Part shown: positions 14,370-17,823 of the stretch, piece after piece | How positions within the stretch are numbered: the stretch's first letter is position 1 | Layout of the letters: each line of letters begins with the position of its first letter | Origin: JAQBFJ01 sp032123435 | Lineage (GTDB): Bacteria > Verrucomicrobiota > Kiritimatiellia > UBA8416 > JAQBFJ01 | Assembly: GCA_032123435.1 (NCBI GenBank) | Contig: JAQBFJ010000096.1 | Coordinates: forward strand, 1-17,823 | Length of the DNA: 17,823 nt | Reading direction: 5' to 3' | The notes under the pieces: model-generated | Seen by the model: the letters and a program-made list of their open reading frames with translations, nothing else | The model's database searches: none | Told to the model about the DNA's origin: nothing | Translations under genes and position numbers: made by a program

Positions 14370-15758
14370 ATGAACCAGGAAGCAGAACAAAAATTTCCAA
14401 AAGAAGTTCAGGATCTTTTCAACAAGGGGTTTTCGGCTCTGGAGCGAGGCAACCTTGATTACGCCGTAAACATGTTGACAATGTGCGTCGAAAAACAACC
14501 TGATTTTCTTCAGGCCAGAAAGTTTTTGCGCGCGGCTCAAACACAAATCTTCAAGAAAAAAGGGGAAAATGCGCTGACGCATCATATTTCATTTATAACA
14601 GGTCTTCCAGTTTACCTGCGGGTTATGATGATGATCAAAAAGGGGAAGGGAAGGGAGGCCCTGGCTTTCATTGAGAAATTGCTTGGTAAGGATCCGTATA
14701 ATCTGAAGTTTCTTGTGGCTTTTGCCAATGCGGCGCAGGCAGCGGAATTGTATGATGTTGGAATTCAGACGCTTGAAGTGGCTAGTGAAGAATATTCCGA
14801 AAATATTGCCATATTAAACCTGCTGGGTGCAATGTATATTAAGGTGGGCAAGATTACTGATGCCAGGAAATGTTTCGATCAGGTATGTACTTTTCGGCCC
14901 AAGGATTTGGCAGCTTTAAAGGCTCTTAAAGATACCATGGCACTTGAAAGCATGGCTTCGGATGGTTGGGATAAGAATGCGGAAGAGGGTGGGTCATACA
15001 GGGAAATGATCAAGGATAAGGATGAAGCCGTATTGCTTGAGCAGAAGGCTAAATCAGTAAGAACGGAGAAGGATATTGAGGCCTTGATTATACAGGCTGT
15101 TACTAAAATTGAGTGCCAGCCCGAAGATATGAATGCTTATAGATCATTAGGACGGTTGTATGCGGAAAAGAAGGCCTTTAATCAGGCTATAGAGGCGTTG
15201 AACAAGGCATTGGAGATAAATCCAGGGGATGCGGAAATCAGAAAGGCTATAAGCACAACGCGGGTTCAGCAATTCGATCATGAGATTTTCAAGCTTAAAA
15301 ACGCGGGAAATGTAGACGCAGCTAACGCTAAAGAATTGGAGAAAAAACAATTTATTTTTGATGAACTGCAGAAAAATGTTCAGCGGTACCCCAATGACCC
15401 AAGGTTGCGTTTCGAATGGGGCTTCATGTTGTATGATAATGGTTATGTGAATGAAGCTGTCTCAGAATTTCAATTTGCACAAAAGAGTCCGCAGCACAGG
15501 GTAAAAGCATTATATTATCTCGGACTGTGTTTCAAGTCCAAGAAACAATATGATATGGCGCGCGAACAGTTTGAGAAGGCGTGCGTGGACTTGCAGGTAA
15601 TGGATGATACGAAAAAAGCCATTTATTACGCTTTGGGCGAATTATCCGAAGCAGTGGGAGATGAAAAGTCGGCTCAACTGTATTATAAAGAAATCTACCA
15701 GGCTGATATAGGGTACATGGACGTTGCGGAGAAAGTGGATCGCGCCTACAACGGGTGA
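14370..15758 (+). CDS. Tetratricopeptide repeat protein
   Basis: TPR motifs form helical scaffolds for protein-protein contacts; the partner here is unknown. The 462-residue product has no signal peptide or membrane segment, so it should be cytoplasmic. Clear TPR units are at about 8-41 (GFSALERGNLDYAVNMLTMC), 149-182 (LLGAMYIKVGKITDARKCFD), 254-287 (SLGRLYAEKKAFNQAIEALN) and several in the last 120 residues (WGFMLYDNGYVNEAVSEFQF, YYLGLCFKSKKQYDMAREQF, then a degenerate one). The central part, about 200-250, is charged and lysine/glutamate-rich, with coiled-coil character. AGGAAG lies eleven bases before the ATG. It follows glnN with its own candidate promoter and faces the repeat block on its 3' side. 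I recognise the fold but not a specific orthologue group. Confidence 0.88.
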   Translation: MNQEAEQKFPKEVQDLFNKGFSALERGNLDYAVNMLTMCVEKQPDFLQARKFLRAAQTQIFKKKGENALTHHISFITGLPVYLRVMMMIKKGKGREALAFIEKLLGKDPYNLKFLVAFANAAQAAELYDVGIQTLEVASEEYSENIAILNLLGAMYIKVGKITDARKCFDQVCTFRPKDLAALKALKDTMALESMASDGWDKNAEEGGSYREMIKDKDEAVLLEQKAKSVRTEKDIEALIIQAVTKIECQPEDMNAYRSLGRLYAEKKAFNQAIEALNKALEINPGDAEIRKAISTTRVQQFDHEIFKLKNAGNVDAANAKELEKKQFIFDELQKNVQRYPNDPRLRFEWGFMLYDNGYVNEAVSEFQFAQKSPQHRVKALYYLGLCFKSKKQYDMAREQFEKACVDLQVMDDTKKAIYYALGELSEAVGDEKSAQLYYKEIYQADIGYMDVAEKVDRAYNG

Positions 15759-15849
15759 TTGCCGACAATGTTCTCGCTGATTAAGGGAGAGAATTGTTTT
15801 TGACCCAGCCTCTGAATTTGTCTTCTCCGTGTTCTCGGGAACTCCCTTC

Positions 15850-15926
15850 AGGTCCATAGGACCTTCCCCTCAGGTTCATAGGACCTTCCGGGTCCAAGGA
15901 CGGGTCCGAGGACAGCGCGGGAGCGC
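15850..15926 (+). repeat. String of five short hairpins, first array
   Basis: In order: aggtcc-ATA-ggacct (15850-15864), aggttc-ATA-ggacct (15872-15886, one U-G pair on the plus strand), gtcc-AA-ggac (15892-15901), gtcc-GA-ggac (15904-15913) and gcgc-GGGA-gcgc (15915-15926). A second array at 16272-16341 has the same design with small changes: a GGAA loop at 16294-16309, and U-G pairs at 16272-16286 and 16332-16341. Confidence 0.7.
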
Positions 15927-15991
15927 CCGTCTTCGCAAGGAAGCTACGCCGAGGCAGGCCCGTCTTCGCAAGGAAGCTACGCCGAGGCAGG
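15926..15991. repeat. Perfect tandem duplication of a 33-base unit
   Basis: 15926-15958 and 15959-15991 are identical. The unit contains cttc-GCAAG-gaag, a small hairpin, and ends GCCGAGGCAGG. Partial copies occur near 16379-16400 and 16657-16680. Confidence 0.9.
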
Positions 15992-16047
15992 CGGAGGAAA
16001 AAGAAGAAATATTTACCACGGAGTTCACGGAGATTCGGAGAAGAGAG

Positions 16048-16087
16048 TTGATTTAATTTGGAAACGAATGTTTCAAAATTAAATCAA
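16048..16087 (+). repeat. 40-base A/T-rich hairpin, copy 1
   Basis: TTGATTTAATTT at 16048-16059 pairs with AAATTAAATCAA at 16076-16087, and gaaac pairs with gtttc inside around a GAAT loop, with one mismatch between the stems. It follows the ACCACGGAGTTCACGG unit. Copy 2 at 16460-16499 has altered inner-stem bases that keep pairing. Confidence 0.8.
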
Positions 16088-16152
16088 TACTTTGCATGTT
16101 GGATCCGGCTTCGGCGCAATAACGAACTACGCCGGGACAAGGGAATGAGGTT

Positions 16153-16268
16153 GTCTCGGAGGTTTGCTCCATGACGACAACGTTACATCAAATCCGGGAT
16201 TGCGAAGCAATATTGGATTTGATGTAACCTCGGGTTTTCTTGTATTCTCTGTGTCCTCGGGTACTCCA
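16153..16268. repeat. 116-base exact direct repeat, copy 1
   Basis: Identical to 16516-16631. It contains a 47-base hairpin (16182-16228) with 14-base perfect arms (gttacatcaaatcc and its complement) and an inner attgc-GAA-gcaat stem, then the TTCTC-CTCGGGTACTCC edge module. Confidence 0.93.
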
Positions 16269-16459
16269 CTCAGGTCCATAGGGCCTTCCCCTCAGGTCCG
16301 GAAGGACCTTCCCTTCCGGGTCCAAGGACGGGTCTGAGGACGGGGCCGAGGACAGCGCGGGAGCGCGGGTGGTAAGAGAAGGAAGCTACGCCGAGGCAGG
16401 CGGGTGGTAAGAGAAGAAAGATATTTACCACGGAGTTCACGGAGATTCGGAGAAGAGGG

Positions 16460-16499
16460 TTGATTTAATTCCGGGACTGGCGTCTCAAAATTAAATCAA
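16460..16499 (+). repeat. 40-base A/T-rich hairpin, copy 2
   Basis: Outer arms TTGATTTAATT and AATTAAATCAA match copy 1. The inner stem reads gggac/gtctc in place of gaaac/gtttc, so one A-T pair has become G-C and another a G-T wobble, while pairing is retained. Confidence 0.8.
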
Positions 16500-16515
16500 T
16501 ACTTTGCATGTGAAG

Positions 16516-16631
16516 GTCTCGGAGGTTTGCTCCATGACGACAACGTTACATCAAATCCGGGATTGCGAAGCAATATTGGATTTGATGTAACCTCGGGTTT
16601 TCTTGTATTCTCTGTGTCCTCGGGTACTCCA
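16516..16631. repeat. 116-base exact direct repeat, copy 2
   Basis: Identical to 16153-16268, 363 bases away, including the 47-base hairpin (here 16545-16591). The perfect identity, compared with divergence in the neighbouring modules, suggests recent duplication or gene conversion. Confidence 0.93.
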
Positions 16632-16687
16632 GCGCGGGAGCGCGGGTGGTAAGAGAAGGAAGCTACGCCGAGGCAGGCCCGTCTTCT

Positions 16688-16700
16688 CCGCCTCAGGCGG
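16688..16700 (-). terminator. Small G/C hairpin after the exonuclease stop, possible terminator
   Basis: CCGCC and GGCGG flank a TCA loop, 29 bases beyond the exonuclease stop in its direction of transcription. No T-run follows on the minus strand, and the hairpin resembles the repeat modules, so it may only be repeat sequence. Confidence 0.25.
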
Positions 16701-16728
16701 ATTCGCCGAGGCAAGCCGGATAGATACA

Positions 16729-17529
16729 TCAGGATTTTGCTTGCGGCTTCTGCGGCCAGATATTGTTCATACTGTTTTTTATGATCTCACGTGTATCGGC
16801 AGGAAAATCGCTGTTAAGAATCCATTTTATAAATGATGGATCAGTTTTTATCAGATCTTCGATCAATTCACCTTTTCTTTTGCCAAAATTGATCACCACA
16901 TGACCGTTTGTCCATTTGAGTTTGCCGGTTTTGTCGACCCAGTTAGGATCTTTGGGGTTACAGTATTCGTGTAGTTCGTTGAGGTCGGAAGGCAGATCGG
17001 AATACTTTTGTAACTGCGCCTCTAATACCCGCAGAGTTGCCTCGGCGTCTGCCTCGGCGCCATGTGCGTCAAAATGCATTTCGCCGCAGTAATAAGCAAG
17101 GGCGGCCGTAAGATCTCTGGGCTCACGTCTGTGAAAAATGCGTTGAGCATCTATAAGACGCAGTTCGTCGGTATTAAAAACAATATCAGCGCGTATAAAT
17201 TCTTCGATTAACATGGGGATATCGAAACGTATTGCGTTATATCCGCATAGATCACAATTTTCCAGGAAGGCGTGTATGTCAGTTGCAACTTCAGTAAAAA
17301 CAGGACAATCTGCAACATCCGCGTCGGTTATGCCGTGAATTTGAGTGGATTCCGGCGGGATAGGCATTTGGGGGTTCAGTCGCCATATCCTGGTTGTGCG
17401 TTTATTGCCTGGCAATAATTTAACAACCGCAATTTCGATGATTCTATCAGCGCGCGGACTCGTCCCTGTCGACTCAATGTCGAATACAGCCAGTGGGCGA
17501 TCTAGAATAAGCCTTTGTGGTGTGGTCAC
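16729..17529 (-). CDS. DEDDh 3'-5' exonuclease (DnaQ-like) with ExoX-like C-terminal domain
   Basis: This is a predicted metal-dependent 3'-5' DNA exonuclease of the DnaQ superfamily. Exo I is FDIESTG (Asp17, Glu19), Exo II is CGYNAIRFDIPML (Asp103), and Exo III is HGAEADAEAT with His156 and Asp161, which defines the DEDDh subgroup. All catalytic residues are present. Residues about 205-250 (VINFGKRKGELIEDLIKTDP, then FIKWILNSDFP) match the C-terminal domain seen in exodeoxyribonuclease X-like proteins. The 266-residue length fits a stand-alone enzyme rather than a polymerase subunit. It starts at GTG (17529-17527), overlapping by four bases the stop of an exported-repeat gene, with no good Shine-Dalgarno, so translation probably depends on coupling. 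The role may be repair or proofreading; the sequence does not decide. Confidence 0.92.
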   Translation of the reverse strand: MTTPQRLILDRPLAVFDIESTGTSPRADRIIEIAVVKLLPGNKRTTRIWRLNPQMPIPPESTQIHGITDADVADCPVFTEVATDIHAFLENCDLCGYNAIRFDIPMLIEEFIRADIVFNTDELRLIDAQRIFHRREPRDLTAALAYYCGEMHFDAHGAEADAEATLRVLEAQLQKYSDLPSDLNELHEYCNPKDPNWVDKTGKLKWTNGHVVINFGKRKGELIEDLIKTDPSFIKWILNSDFPADTREIIKNSMNNIWPQKPQAKS

Positions 17530-17823
17530 TGTGTTGTTTTACCCGGTGGAATTGTTCCGGGATAACCAAACGTGGCTTGATAAGTGCCTGCTGGTTCAAT
17601 GGAAATATACCATCTGCCGCTGTCAGCAGAATAAACACCTATGTTATCCGTTGTGTTGCCAGTGAAATCACCGACGACAGGCACGGTTCCGGCATAGCCA
17701 AAGGTTCTTGTCTGGAAACCTGCGGTACTCTGCATAATGTACCATGATCCCGGCGGCTGACCGTAGTTACCGGCGGCGTCATAACAGCCGTAATCGTCAA
17801 TGCCGTCGCCATCGAAATCACCG
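17526..17823 (-). CDS. FG-GAP/VCBS-like repeat protein, C-terminal end (5' part outside window)
   Basis: The frame is open from the window edge (first full codon ending at 17822) to TGA at 17528-17526. It shows two repeats of about 45-50 residues: GDFDGDGIDDYGCYD, then SWYIMQSTAGFQTRTFGYAG and TVPVV, followed by GDFTGNTTDNIGVYSADSG, then RWYISIEPAGTYQATFGYPG and TIP. The D-x-D-G-D pattern is the calcium-binding type of FG-GAP and VCBS repeats, as in beta-propeller domains of secreted or surface proteins. The protein ends PPGKTTQ, without an anchor or sorting domain visible. The start is not in the window. It overlaps the exonuclease start, forming an operon of unusual composition. The whole-protein function is unknown. 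Confidence 0.82.
   Translation of the reverse strand, partial: GDFDGDGIDDYGCYDAAGNYGQPPGSWYIMQSTAGFQTRTFGYAGTVPVVGDFTGNTTDNIGVYSADSGRWYISIEPAGTYQATFGYPGTIPPGKTTQ

Larger units (their letters stand above)
15820..16716. repeat. Composite intergenic repeat block of modular hairpins and duplications
   Basis: About 900 bases between two convergent genes consist of recurring modules: a TTCTC-CTCGGG-ACTCC edge (near 15820, 16238 and 16601), strings of small GTCC...GGAC hairpins (15850-15926 and 16272-16341), GAAGCTACGCCGAGGCAGG units, an ACCACGGAGTTCACGGAG unit (16009-16047 and 16421-16459), an A/T-rich hairpin and a 116-base direct repeat. The order is nearly the same twice, followed by a third partial copy. 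Frames here are short repeat artefacts, not genes. ACGGAGTTCACGGAG-type sequences are familiar as dispersed intergenic repeats in environmental bacterial genomes (recalled, not checked). Confidence 0.85.

Noticed and set aside
15829..16056. 75-codon plus-strand frame in the repeat block
   Set aside because: Its product is just translated tandem repeats (RLRKEATPRQA twice); not a gene.
15820..16716. CRISPR array
   Set aside because: Repeats are modular and unequal in length, spacing is irregular, and the sequences between them are also repeated, so there are no unique spacers and no cas genes.

Overview
The window looks like a chromosomal segment of a Gram-negative, probably anaerobic bacterium. 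The clues are an ExbB/ExbD/TonB envelope module, FtsW, a type III glutamine synthetase, a secreted mini-Rhs protein, FG-GAP/VCBS-like repeats in an exported protein, and a dense block of intergenic repeats. I favour the PVC group (Kiritimatiellota, Lentisphaerae or Verrucomicrobiota), but this rests on gene style only; there is no rRNA or marker tree here.

Layout. 1-380: C-terminal end of FtsW. 381-889: a 509-base gap with an imperfect hairpin whose mismatches become G-U pairs only on the minus strand (529-625), then a 183-base fold on the plus strand (680-862) with 6S RNA-like architecture and a plausible promoter. 890-2516: exbB, exbD and a small TonB-like gene as one operon. 2597-4132: comM (YifB, Mg-chelatase-like AAA+ protein). 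4133-4601: a gap without a supported gene. 4602-7702: an accessory stretch between housekeeping genes, holding a small membrane protein (+), a secreted mini-Rhs protein with a permuted papain/LRAT-like C-terminus (-), and a hipB-hipA toxin-antitoxin pair with strikingly higher G+C than its surroundings. 7884-10463: lemA and a large M48 (HtpX-type) membrane metalloprotease with an extra C-terminal region. 10475-11893 (-): a PurF-family protein whose catalytic N-terminal cysteine is replaced by glycine. It is divergent from 12137-14263 (+), type III glutamine synthetase. 14370-15758: a TPR protein. 15759-16728: a repeat block between convergent genes, built from short hairpins and a 116-base exact duplication. 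16729-17529 (-): a DEDDh exonuclease with an ExoX-like C-terminal domain. It overlaps by four bases the end of an FG-GAP/VCBS-like gene that runs off the window (17526-17823, -).

How the genes fit together. ExbB-ExbD-TonB forms a proton-driven energy transducer for the outer membrane. LemA and the M48 protease are a recurrent membrane pair. The PurF homologue without a glutamine-attacking cysteine sits back to back with glutamine synthetase, which hints at ammonia or glutamine metabolism but does not prove a shared role. The HipBA pair and the mini-Rhs gene look like horizontally acquired cargo.

The strongest leads for new biology are the cysteine-less PurF homologue, the 6S-like RNA, the hairpin repeat block with compensatory changes, and the mini-Rhs protein with its NCGHW domain.
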